Part shown: positions 22,444 through 29,123 of the stretch, in pieces | How the letters are laid out: every line of letters starts with the position of its first letter | Position numbering within the stretch: position 1 is the first letter of the stretch | Source of the DNA: a virus | Virus record (IMG/VR): IMGVR_UViG_3300028388_001036 | Span: 1 to 29,123 of that record | Strand: one strand, 5' to 3' | Length of the DNA stretch: 29,123 nt | Program-made: the position numbers and the translations under genes | Notes under the pieces: model-generated | The model's input: the letters and a program-made list of their open reading frames with translations, nothing else | The model's database searches: none | What the model was told of the DNA's origin: nothing

Positions 22444-24339
22444 TTAGGTGAGAGACAGGTTCGTCCGCAGCTTGTTGAGCACGGTGTTGATAGTGGCATC
22501 CGTGAATTCTGCCGGCGCGGGAAGAGCCTCGTTGATGGACTTTTGAGTGATCCAGGTATCCACGAGCATCTTGGCAACCTTGCTCTCAGCGTCACGCTTG
22601 TAGCTGTCGATCTGCTGCTGATAGAGCTCTTTCTGTTTGCCGATGGCGCCAGTGATCGCTGTGAGGCCATCCGTCCGGGTATCCATCGTTTTACCACGAT
22701 GAGCTTCTGTCTGCTCCTGGATGCTTTCAAGCTGTGCCGGTAGGATGAAGTCATTGTTGTAGGTCTTGCCCACCGTATCGGCTGTGACGTTTGCCGTACG
22801 AGCAGGTGCTTCACTGGTTCTCTGGTAATCTACCAGAGCCGTGTCAGCGTCGATCTTGAGCTTCTGAGCAGGCAATACGTTTGCCGTCTCGTAGAGCACC
22901 TGATCCTTCTGTGCCGTAACCCTAGAGGTATCTGCACCGATGTTGGTGATCTCAGCATTGGTCTTTGACAGTGTTGCCGGGAGTAGGTTAGCCGTCTGGT
23001 ACTCGACCTGGAGTTCCTGAGCATTTGTCAGAGCCGTCTCTGCGCCGATGTTGGCAACCTCTGCCTGGATCTTAGCCAATGTCTCAGGCTGAATGTTGAG
23101 CGTCTCATACTGCATCTGAGTGAGCTTCTCAGCAGCAATCGAAGTCTCTGCTGTGATGTTCGAAGTCTGAGCACCCAAACGTGCAACTTCAGCCGGCAAC
23201 AACGTGCTGACTTCATAGTCGACCTTGGCATCTTGGGCTGCTGTCAGGGCAGCTTCTGCGTCGATGGCGAGCTTCTGAGCATTGATGCGACTCACCTCTG
23301 CCGGGATGAGCGAGCTCACCTCGAGATCGATCTTCGCATCCTGTGCCTGGGTGAGAGCTGTCTCAGCTTCGATACCAGCCACCTCAGCTGTGATCTTCGC
23401 AAGTTCTTGGGGCTTGATGTTCAGAGTGTCGTACTGCATCTGCGTGAGACGCTCAGCAGCCAGAGCAGTTTCAGCTGAAAGATTCGACGTCTGAGCTGCA
23501 ATCCTCGAAGCTTCAGCCGGGAGAATGTTCGCAGTTTCGTATTCCGTCTTGAGCTCTTGTGCGTTCACCAGATTGGTCTCGGCACCAAGCTGCGAGGTCT
23601 GAGCACCAATCCGTGTCACCTCAGCAGGCAGGAGAGACCCAACTTCGTAATCCACCTTGGACTTGTTCGACGTGACCAGGGCAGACTCTGCATCGATACG
23701 AGACCCTTCTTTACCAAGGTTGACAACCTGGGCTGGAAGAAGAGAAGTCACTTCGTAATCCAGACGATCTTTCTGAGCCAGGGTAAGAACGTAGTTCGCA
23801 TCCTCGCTCGACAGGCGCATCTTGTTGAGAGCGTATTCTGCCTGAAGCGAGTAAGCCTGTGCTCTCTGACCCACCAGTTCTACCTTGGCGATCTCAAGAC
23901 GTACACGTTCTGTAATAGCCTGTATTTCAGCCGCTCGAGCTTGGCTCTGAGCCAGTTGAGCCTGGTAGAAGGTCGAGTCCCGGTTCAGTAGATACTGAAC
24001 AGCATTGCCCATGGCTGCTTGGGTCAGCTGCACATAAGCCTTGGAGTATTCTTCCCCAGTGATCCGGTTCTGGGAATACTGCTCATCGAGGTGAGCATTG
24101 ATAGCCGACATCAAGCCATCAAAGAGACCCGTTCCACCGACAGTTCTGGAGGTCAGGTCAGATTCTGTGAGACGAATGACGTCGGCGTAGAGCGGGTTAT
24201 CCAGCTCAGGCGGAAAAGCATATGCCGAGCCAGAGAAGTCGACGGTGGGGATGGTAAAGTCCGTCCCCGCCGTCAGGTTTGAAAAGAGGGTCCCTGCCAG
24301 ACCATCGGCATTGAAGTTAGAGTTGCCGTCTACCGACAT
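22444..24339 (-). CDS. Coiled-coil virion protein with 36-residue repeats (N4 gp54-like by position)
   Basis: The product has 631 residues. Residues 1-125 are a mixed N-terminal domain. Residues 125-190 are long charged helices. Residues 195-482 are eight 36-residue repeats plus a partial ninth, with consensus Y-E-x-x-x-L-L-P-A-E followed by an Ala/Glu/Thr helix. Residues ~560-631 are a C-terminal helical domain. The Pro at position 8 of each repeat would break helices regularly, giving short coiled-coil rods. There is no signal peptide or membrane segment. GAGAGG precedes ATG 24339. It lies between the small post-capsid gene and the membrane-associated virion gene, where N4 encodes structural proteins. 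A fibrous or rod-like virion component is likely; the exact location in the particle is unknown. Confidence 0.75.
   Translation of the reverse strand: MSVDGNSNFNADGLAGTLFSNLTAGTDFTIPTVDFSGSAYAFPPELDNPLYADVIRLTESDLTSRTVGGTGLFDGLMSAINAHLDEQYSQNRITGEEYSKAYVQLTQAAMGNAVQYLLNRDSTFYQAQLAQSQARAAEIQAITERVRLEIAKVELVGQRAQAYSLQAEYALNKMRLSSEDANYVLTLAQKDRLDYEVTSLLPAQVVNLGKEGSRIDAESALVTSNKSKVDYEVGSLLPAEVTRIGAQTSQLGAETNLVNAQELKTEYETANILPAEASRIAAQTSNLSAETALAAERLTQMQYDTLNIKPQELAKITAEVAGIEAETALTQAQDAKIDLEVSSLIPAEVSRINAQKLAIDAEAALTAAQDAKVDYEVSTLLPAEVARLGAQTSNITAETSIAAEKLTQMQYETLNIQPETLAKIQAEVANIGAETALTNAQELQVEYQTANLLPATLSKTNAEITNIGADTSRVTAQKDQVLYETANVLPAQKLKIDADTALVDYQRTSEAPARTANVTADTVGKTYNNDFILPAQLESIQEQTEAHRGKTMDTRTDGLTAITGAIGKQKELYQQQIDSYKRDAESKVAKMLVDTWITQKSINEALPAPAEFTDATINTVLNKLRTNLSLT
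22894..23757 (-). repeat. Eight tandem 108-bp units encoding 36-residue repeats
   Basis: The units cover residues 195-482 of the coiled-coil protein. Successive repeats begin YEVTSLLPAQ, YEVGSLLPAE, YETANILPAE, YDTLNIKPQE, LEVSSLIPAE, YEVSTLLPAE, YETLNIQPET and YQTANLLPAT. A partial ninth (YETANVLPAQ) follows. Repeats 3-4 resemble 6-7 more than their neighbours, so a three-repeat (324-bp) block may have been duplicated. Confidence 0.9.
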
Positions 24340-24365
24340 GGTCCACCTCTCAAGTTAGCCAGCTA

Positions 24366-24950
24366 TCAGGCGCCAGCTTTGGCAGCCTGCATCTTTGCGA
24401 GCTCTGCCAGTTCTTTATCCGTCAGCGGAGGAAGCACTTCGAGAGCAAACTCGGGAGCCCAGGTTTGCTCAACGGCAATGTTCCCCGTCGTGCGATCGGG
24501 ACGAGTCCTAATGTTCAAGAACTTCCGGGCTTTCAGCTGTTTGTAGATGATGTTCGGAACGTGGTAGCCATTTTCAGTGGCTTCCCCGTAAGGAACGTAC
24601 TTCTTCACGATGCCCACATACTTGTTAGCGACAGTGAAGATCTCCCCGTGAAGATCTTTCTTCTGGGGATTCAGGTTGGTGATCCTGAGACGAACCAACG
24701 CAAGCTCTGAGTCTCGCATGTCAGCTCGAATCTTTTGTTCCTTTTCGCGCTCAGAAAGCTCCTTCGTCTCTTCAACCTCCTCCTCTTTGGGAGGGTTGAG
24801 AGCGTCATTCACTTTCGCGCGAAGAGCGTCGACACCAATCTTGGGGGAATACTTAATTCCCATCTGATCGGCACGGGCTTTCAAAACCGAGAGCTCGTCG
24901 ATCGGGTTTTCACCCCCATCCGCTTGATCGTTTTGAACTTTGTCGTTCAT
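24366..24950 (-). CDS. Small virion or head protein downstream of the capsid gene (N4 gp55-like by position)
   Basis: The product has 194 residues. Residues ~20-55 (LSVLKARADQMGIKYSPKIG, then DALRAKVNDAL) resemble a HeH/LEM-like helix-extended-loop-helix motif, which binds DNA or protein. A charged Glu/Lys linker follows to ~85. The rest is a beta-rich domain (DLHGEIFTVANKYVGIVKKYVPY, then GYHVPNIIYKQL and RKFLNIRTRP). AAGGGA precedes the start. The gene directly follows the major capsid gene after a strong hairpin. Position and mix of domains fit a minor head or connector protein of N4-like phages; a precise role cannot be given. Confidence 0.7.
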   Translation of the reverse strand: MNDKVQNDQADGGENPIDELSVLKARADQMGIKYSPKIGVDALRAKVNDALNPPKEEEVEETKELSEREKEQKIRADMRDSELALVRLRITNLNPQKKDLHGEIFTVANKYVGIVKKYVPYGEATENGYHVPNIIYKQLKARKFLNIRTRPDRTTGNIAVEQTWAPEFALEVLPPLTDKELAELAKMQAAKAGA

Positions 24951-24973
24951 CTCATTTCCCTTGTGTGAAGAGA

Positions 24974-24999
24974 ACCAGGGGAACCGAAGTCCCCCTGGT
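24974..24999 (-). terminator. Very stable hairpin with UUCG loop after the capsid gene
   Basis: Read on the minus strand, ACCAGGGGGA pairs with TTCCCCTGGT (one G-T wobble), and a closing C-G pair holds a TTCG tetraloop, for 11 pairs in all. C(UUCG)G is among the most stable RNA loops known. It lies between the capsid stop (25012) and the next start (24950). The tract after it (TCTCTTCACAC) is only partly T-rich, so partial termination or protection of the capsid mRNA 3' end is more likely than full termination. Confidence 0.65.
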
Positions 25000-25011
25000 C
25001 AATGGTTAGGA

Positions 25012-26451
25012 TCAGACCTTGGCGACGGTCTTGATCAGGCCGATACGTTCGGGACGAAGGATCATCGTGCCGTAGTACCACTTGATCGAGCTGAAGCCCG
25101 TCTCACCATACGGATCCGTCCGGTCGGCAGTTTCCTTACCGGGCATCTTCGTGGTGATCTTGAACTTCATCATCTTACCGCCAGTCTGGAAGCCGATGGT
25201 CGTGAACGAGCCATCACCAACGCAGAGCATCGGGAAGACGCTGTAGTGACCGTTCTCAGCTTCGTAGCCAGGGTTCGAAGACTCTTCTGCGCCAGCGCCG
25301 GCCCAGTGAAGCATCTCGGGAACCACGACAATCCGGAACTGGTCGATCGAGCCGATCTCACCGTTCATGATCGTGCCTGCATTGGCGTACTTGTGCGCCG
25401 GAATGAAGGCCTCGTTCGAGAACAGATCCGTCATGCCCTTCACGACCGATTCGAGTTCCGAACCGATGTAGAGAACACGACCGGAGTTGATCGTCTTCGT
25501 GTCGATCATGCGCGAACCAGCGATGATCTTGGTCTGCTTCGGAGTCCGGTTGTCGTTCAGGATCCGAGCGAGACGCATCAGGTCGTCATAGTCGACAACC
25601 GAAGGCGTGCCACCTTCACCCGTGATTTCCGAATCCTCGGTCGCTGCACCGGCATAGACCACCACACCTGCTGCGGCGAGAAGGTCCTTCTGGAGGACTG
25701 CTTCCGTCAGCTGGGTTGCACCCGTAACCAGCTCGCGGCTGAGGTGCATGTACAGCTCTTCGTCCGAGTCGAAGTCCAGGGATTCCTGGGTGAACTCGGT
25801 GAAGAAACCGAACTTGGTGATCGAACCCGTCCGCATGATACGAGTGAAACCAACGCGGTTCACTCGACCACCGACTTCGGTCAGCGTCGGGAGCTTGCCC
25901 GTGATCGTACCGATGTCTTTGGACGAACCGTAGAGGTTACCGTTGCCGGCCACTGCCACTGCACCGAGATCGAATGCAAGGACTGCATCCTTCTTGGTCG
26001 TGTTCAGGTATTTGGCCGTCAGGTTACCCGTCAGGGTAATGGTCGTGAAACCAGTCCCAGCCGAGTCAGCCGCACCAGCCGCAGCCACGAGGGTAGCGCC
26101 CACGTTGTCGTTGATCGCGGTTTCCGCACCGGCAGCCGAAGCATTCGCAACAGCAAGCGTTGCCGACGGGTAGGTGACGAACCACTCGGTCGATGCAATG
26201 GTCACGCCTGCTGCATCGATACCCTGATCGTTGACGTTACGGTCATCGAGCAGCGGGATGTAGTGGTAGACGCGGATCTCTTTGCCGTAGTGCTTCGGCA
26301 TAGCAGTCACGTCTGCGAGCGGGGTGAAATACATCTCCTTCTGAGCTTCGATCAGCGCACGGCGCTGCCAGAAGAAGGTATTCATTTGGGACGAACCGGC
26401 ACCTTCGATCGTCGAAGGAGACCCGTTCGGGTCGTTATAAAGATGAGCCAT
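25012..26451 (-). CDS. Major capsid protein, N4-gp56 family
   Basis: The product has 479 residues. The N-terminal segment ([20 protein letters not shown], then [20 protein letters not shown]) is characteristic of the N4-gp56 capsid family with the HK97 fold. So are the middle helix ([20 protein letters not shown]) and the later [20 protein letters not shown] segment. Residues ~105-185 form an Ala/Thr/Gly-rich insertion. It is the shell protein of the icosahedral head. A TGGAGTGAG ribosome binding site precedes ATG 26451, 13 bases after the scaffold stop. GC-rich, uniform codons and a strong downstream hairpin fit high expression. Confidence 0.92.
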   Translation of the reverse strand: MAHLYNDPNGSPSTIEGAGSSQMNTFFWQRRALIEAQKEMYFTPLADVTAMPKHYGKEIRVYHYIPLLDDRNVNDQGIDAAGVTIASTEWFVTYPSATLAVANASAAGAETAINDNVGATLVAAAGAADSAGTGFTTITLTGNLTAKYLNTTKKDAVLAFDLGAVAVAGNGNLYGSSKDIGTITGKLPTLTEVGGRVNRVGFTRIMRTGSITKFGFFTEFTQESLDFDSDEELYMHLSRELVTGATQLTEAVLQKDLLAAAGVVVYAGAATEDSEITGEGGTPSVVDYDDLMRLARILNDNRTPKQTKIIAGSRMIDTKTINSGRVLYIGSELESVVKGMTDLFSNEAFIPAHKYANAGTIMNGEIGSIDQFRIVVVPEMLHWAGAGAEESSNPGYEAENGHYSVFPMLCVGDGSFTTIGFQTGGKMMKFKITTKMPGKETADRTDPYGETGFSSIKWYYGTMILRPERIGLIKTVAKV

Positions 26452-26464
26452 GACTCACTCCACT

Positions 26465-27811
26465 TCAGAAGCGGTTTGTAGTGATGGACAGAATTTCCTC
26501 ATCCGACATTGCGAATGGGTCAAACTCCTGTCGCTTGGATTTCGGGGCCGTAGGCGCCGGTGAGGCTGCCTTGGCTTTGTCTCCATTGGTCATGGGCTTA
26601 CGACGTGTCTCGGGTCGAGTTTCCAATACCTGGCGCTGAGTCTGGGGACTTTGAGCAGTGGTCTGGGGCTGTTGCTGAGTTTGCTGCCCTTGAGACTGTG
26701 CTACTTGTCCGAACTTGCCTTCGGCTTGGAGTCGATCCCCGACCATCTTGTATGCCTGGATGAACGGGACATTTTCCAGATTACCCAAGGTCCTCTGGCG
26801 ATCGATTTCAGCGGAGATTTGGTCATAGATGCCATTTGCTCGCTGTTCGTGAATAATCGCCAGAACCTGAGGTTCCTGGTATATTACCTGCTTACTCGCA
26901 TGATCCCAAGTGTCATTTACATGGCGAATGGTTTCTCGGCCCTGATCAGTGGAACCAACGTCCGTGACCACGTCCTGGAAAGCCATCTCGGCATCAGACA
27001 CTTTCTGATTGCTCGGCTGGTAATTGGATTCCTTGGTAGTATCGAGATCCAGTGGATCGATCTTACCATCTTGCAGTAACTTCGTGATGGCTTCTGGATT
27101 CTTCTGATCCAGATCAATCAAGAAGTTGATCTTCTCCTCATCGAGGAGATTGTTGTTCTCGAGCATCCTCATCAGCCGCAGGTTCGGCTTCAGAGCCTGC
27201 ATCTTCTTGGTGTAGTTCGCTCCCATCTGCATGAGACGAACCACTTCTTCGGGAGACGCGGGAGCAAATTCACGCCCGTTCGCTTTGAACGGAGCCATAA
27301 TCTGCTTGTAGAGGTTCTCGTAATCGGGAGCTTCAGCAGTTTCCTCCGAGGTTTTTTCTTCCCCGGATTCCTTGCTTTGCTTTGGTGTGGTTTGCTCAGA
27401 AGAGTCTTTTACCGTTCCCGGTTCAACGTCTCCGTCAGCCTTTTCATTTCCGCTTTTTGCCTTTTGCGCATCGACCGGATCAGCCTCTTTCTTTGGCTCA
27501 GCTTCTCCGCTTTCTTCTTGAGACGCTTCCTCAGGCTTTTGCTCGGCGTCATCTGCCTCACCAGGTTCTTCAGGCTGACCCTCTTGAGAGGGTGGGGGAC
27601 CCAGACGATCTTCCAACACGCCGCCACTTCGGTCGGGAGTAGGTTCTTCAGGATCAGGACCAGCTTGCACTTCAGCAGAGAAAGCTTGGTTCAAAAACTC
27701 CTCATCTGACATGGAGTCAAAATCCATCTCCACGCCCTGAGACGTTTCGTCCGCCTCCAGGGTCTCAGGATTTTCAGGCGCCTGTTCTTTTTGCTTCTGC
27801 TCGTCTGCCAT
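26465..27811 (-). CDS. Putative scaffolding or head assembly protein (N4 gp57-like by position)
   Basis: The product has 448 residues. Residues 1-150 are extremely acidic and low in complexity (Glu, Pro, Asp, Gln). The middle (~155-380) is helical with charged repeats, and residues ~360-430 are Gln/Thr/Pro-rich before a short C-terminal motif. No catalytic or membrane features are seen. A long acidic helical protein directly upstream of the capsid gene is the usual place for a scaffold that guides capsid assembly. The motif F-x-x-M-S-D-E-E occurs near the N-terminus (DFDSMSDEEFL) and again at the C-terminus (DPFAMSDEEIL). ATG 27811 overlaps the expected stop of the preceding gene (TGATG). Confidence 0.7.
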   Translation of the reverse strand: MADEQKQKEQAPENPETLEADETSQGVEMDFDSMSDEEFLNQAFSAEVQAGPDPEEPTPDRSGGVLEDRLGPPPSQEGQPEEPGEADDAEQKPEEASQEESGEAEPKKEADPVDAQKAKSGNEKADGDVEPGTVKDSSEQTTPKQSKESGEEKTSEETAEAPDYENLYKQIMAPFKANGREFAPASPEEVVRLMQMGANYTKKMQALKPNLRLMRMLENNNLLDEEKINFLIDLDQKNPEAITKLLQDGKIDPLDLDTTKESNYQPSNQKVSDAEMAFQDVVTDVGSTDQGRETIRHVNDTWDHASKQVIYQEPQVLAIIHEQRANGIYDQISAEIDRQRTLGNLENVPFIQAYKMVGDRLQAEGKFGQVAQSQGQQTQQQPQTTAQSPQTQRQVLETRPETRRKPMTNGDKAKAASPAPTAPKSKRQEFDPFAMSDEEILSITTNRF

Positions 27812-28106
27812 CAGTCATCTCCCTCGACTGTCCGCATTTCGTCCAGAAGCTCCTCCGGACAATGTTTTGCATATATTGGCGGAAATGTGAGATGCCTTTG
27901 ATCGCATCGAAGATGTCATCTTGATGATCTTTGAAGTTCTCTTCACCGCTGATGCTCACCAGTCGAGCAGCTTCTTCTTTGAAGTAGCCCTCGAGAACCA
28001 GTTTCTTGAATTCCCGATTATTGCTCAGTTTCATGGCCATATCGCGCTTCTGGATTATCTCCTTAGCGTGAGTAATGGACAGTTCAACTTCTTCGATTTC
28101 CGACAT
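27774..28106 (-). CDS. Small helical protein between portal and scaffold, with an apparent frameshift
   Basis: The uninterrupted frame encodes 110 residues. The first ~84 (MSEIEEVELSITHAKEI, then HFRQYMQNIVR) are helical and natural-looking. The last ~26 (RSFWTKCGQSREMTDG and on) are not, and they overlap the scaffold gene by 38 bases. One frame over, from ~27855, the sequence reads EELLDEMRTVEGDD and stops at 27811-27813, exactly overlapping the scaffold ATG as TGATG. With one extra base the gene would encode 98 residues. A one-base deletion near 27855, a sequencing error or a -1 frameshift are the possibilities. A GGAAGGGATG site precedes ATG 28106. Function is unknown; N4-like phages have a small gene here (gp58-like by position). 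Confidence 0.7.
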   Translation of the reverse strand: MSEIEEVELSITHAKEIIQKRDMAMKLSNNREFKKLVLEGYFKEEAARLVSISGEENFKDHQDDIFDAIKGISHFRQYMQNIVRRSFWTKCGQSREMTDGRRAEAKRTGA

Positions 28107-28138
28107 TTCATCCCTTCCAGGTTCGGTTGTCGATCAAT

Positions 28139-28172
28139 GTTATGTTAAATCTTGTCACATTTTTCAAGTCAA
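28139..28172 (-). promoter_or_regulatory. Candidate sigma70-like late promoter
   Basis: On the minus strand TTGAAA (28167-28162) and CATAAC (28144-28139) are separated by 17 bases. An overlapping pair, TTGACT (28172-28167) and TTTAAC (28149-28144), also has 17-base spacing. The region is AT-rich, unlike its surroundings. The -35 element overlaps the portal stop codon (28166-28164). It would drive the scaffold and capsid genes. In N4, late promoters use host RNA polymerase with phage SSB as activator. Confidence 0.45.
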
Positions 28173-29123
28173 TGAGCGGGTTAGCTGCTGATAACCCAAA
28201 GCTTCACTGACTTCTTTCGCCTTATTGGCGCCTGAAGTCTCATCAGGAGTGAGAAGACGCTTCGTAATCTCCAGCTCTTTGTTCCCTTCAGCCTGAGCTT
28301 TCTGCTTATCCAGATCCCTCAGATGCTTGGTTCCAGTCTCTTGCTCAATGAAATCCAGATCCTTGAGATCAGCTTCAGATCCAAGTCTCCGAGCATCAGC
28401 CAACTCGCTTTGAACCTTCGCCTGATCCAGTTGGGCCTGCCCCTGTAGGCGCATGATTTCAGCCTCAACCTTGGCAATCTCGAGCTCTTTGAGCTTCTGT
28501 TCCAACGGATCTGGTTCAGGCTCAAACCGTTTGATGTCTTCTGTCAGCTCCGGCATCCGCTTGAGACGGGCAATCTCCATAAGGATCTTCTTCGTGATCT
28601 CGAAGGGAACAGTGTTCCCGAGAGTCTGGAGCATGAAGCCAAGATCCTGTGCTTTGGCTTCGTCGAATTCGGCCGTAGCGATGTCCACTTTCAGGTTGAA
28701 CTCTCCAACCAGATCGTCCCGAGAGATCCTCACGAATTCTTCGTTTGTGACCTGAACAACTTCCTCATCGCTGAGGAACTGACTGTTCATGGCAATGATT
28801 TTTCTACCGATTTCTTCCATGCCCTGAGCCAGTCGACGCAGAATGCCCATTTCCCGCTTACTGGCCGCATCTAGCATCCCTCGGATACCAGCAGCTACCT
28901 CACCGTAAGTCTCGCCTGAGAGACCGCCTGAGAAGGCTTTCACGCCCGTCAGCGCTTCTGCCTCCTGGTTCTGGAGCATCATCATGTTCATCGCTGAATC
29001 AGGGATGGACGGATACTGGTGCTGGTAGATGTGGGATGCCGGGTTTCCAGTCTGGGGATTGAACTCGTAATCGTCACCAGCTTGGTAACGACGCTTGTTC
29101 ACGACATCGAGCATCCCCTTGGC
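28164..29123 (-). CDS. Portal protein, C-terminal part (N4 gp59-like)
   Basis: The frame is open to the window edge (AKG precedes the first ATG), so at least the N-terminal half lies outside; N4 portals are ~760 residues. About 319 residues are visible. Segments such as NKRRYQAGDDYEFNPQTGNP, SGGLSGETYGEVAAGIRGML and FLSDEEVVQVTNEEFVRI are typical of N4-family portals near the crown and stem. The last ~130 residues are a charged coiled coil (KLKELEIAKVEAEIMRLQGQ and on). The portal is the dodecameric ring at the head vertex through which DNA and vRNAP pass. It is the first visible gene of the minus-strand virion block. Confidence 0.88.
   Translation of the reverse strand, partial: AKGMLDVVNKRRYQAGDDYEFNPQTGNPASHIYQHQYPSIPDSAMNMMMLQNQEAEALTGVKAFSGGLSGETYGEVAAGIRGMLDAASKREMGILRRLAQGMEEIGRKIIAMNSQFLSDEEVVQVTNEEFVRISRDDLVGEFNLKVDIATAEFDEAKAQDLGFMLQTLGNTVPFEITKKILMEIARLKRMPELTEDIKRFEPEPDPLEQKLKELEIAKVEAEIMRLQGQAQLDQAKVQSELADARRLGSEADLKDLDFIEQETGTKHLRDLDKQKAQAEGNKELEITKRLLTPDETSGANKAKEVSEALGYQQLTRSLT

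Noticed and set aside
22894-23757. CRISPR-like array
   Set aside because: The 108-bp periodicity is in frame with a protein repeat, the units are contiguous and there are no spacers.
24940-26481. 513-residue plus-strand open frame opposite the capsid gene
   Set aside because: It is the antisense shadow of the high-GC capsid gene. Its composition is rich in Arg, His, Val and Gly with no motif, and the capsid family match on the other strand is clear.

Overview
This window is part of the genome of an N4-like podovirus (Schitoviridae or a close relative). The strongest evidence is a 3,728-residue minus-strand protein that carries, in order and at the expected spacing, the motifs of a single-subunit T7-type RNA polymerase. 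It has an R-x8-PQG element, a D-G motif A, an exact R-x3-K-x7-YG motif B and an F-D-G motif C. This is the layout of the giant virion RNA polymerase (vRNAP, gp50) that phage N4 packages and injects. An N4-gp56-type major capsid protein and a gp59-type portal lie upstream on the same strand in the N4 order. The host is probably a Gram-negative bacterium, as for all known N4-like phages. I cannot name it from this sequence.

Layout. Bases 1 to about 6594, plus strand: a replication and recombination block holds the C-terminal part of a helicase/primase, a Sak4-like P-loop ATPase, an SSB-like protein and a RuvC-like resolvase. It is followed by a run of very small genes, many joined by ATGA overlaps, that resembles phage middle-gene accessory cargo. 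Bases 6619 to 29123, minus strand, read right to left: portal (cut by the window edge), a small protein with an apparent frameshift, a putative scaffold, the major capsid protein, a small structural protein, a coiled-coil protein built from 36-residue repeats, a large protein with a hydrophobic segment, two further putative virion proteins, and vRNAP. The two blocks converge near 6560-6620.

How the genes work together. The plus-strand block copies and recombines the DNA. In N4 the SSB also activates host RNA polymerase at late promoters, so the SSB-like protein here may switch on the minus-strand virion block; that is inference. One sigma70-like promoter candidate lies just after the portal stop, upstream of the capsid genes. 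A very stable hairpin with a UUCG loop follows the capsid gene.

The most interesting points are a zinc-metalloprotease-like HExxH segment inside the vRNAP, the 36-residue repeat array, two RNA-structure candidates (an attenuator-like switch at 1767-1830 and a 77-nt element at 5728-5804), a six-codon minicistron with a strong ribosome binding site, and the apparent frameshift next to the portal. No gene-free stretch exceeds 300 bases; the longest (5725-5970, about 246 bases) holds the 77-nt element, weak hairpins and a ribosome binding site. I saw no tRNA, CRISPR array, insertion sequence, integrase or attachment site.
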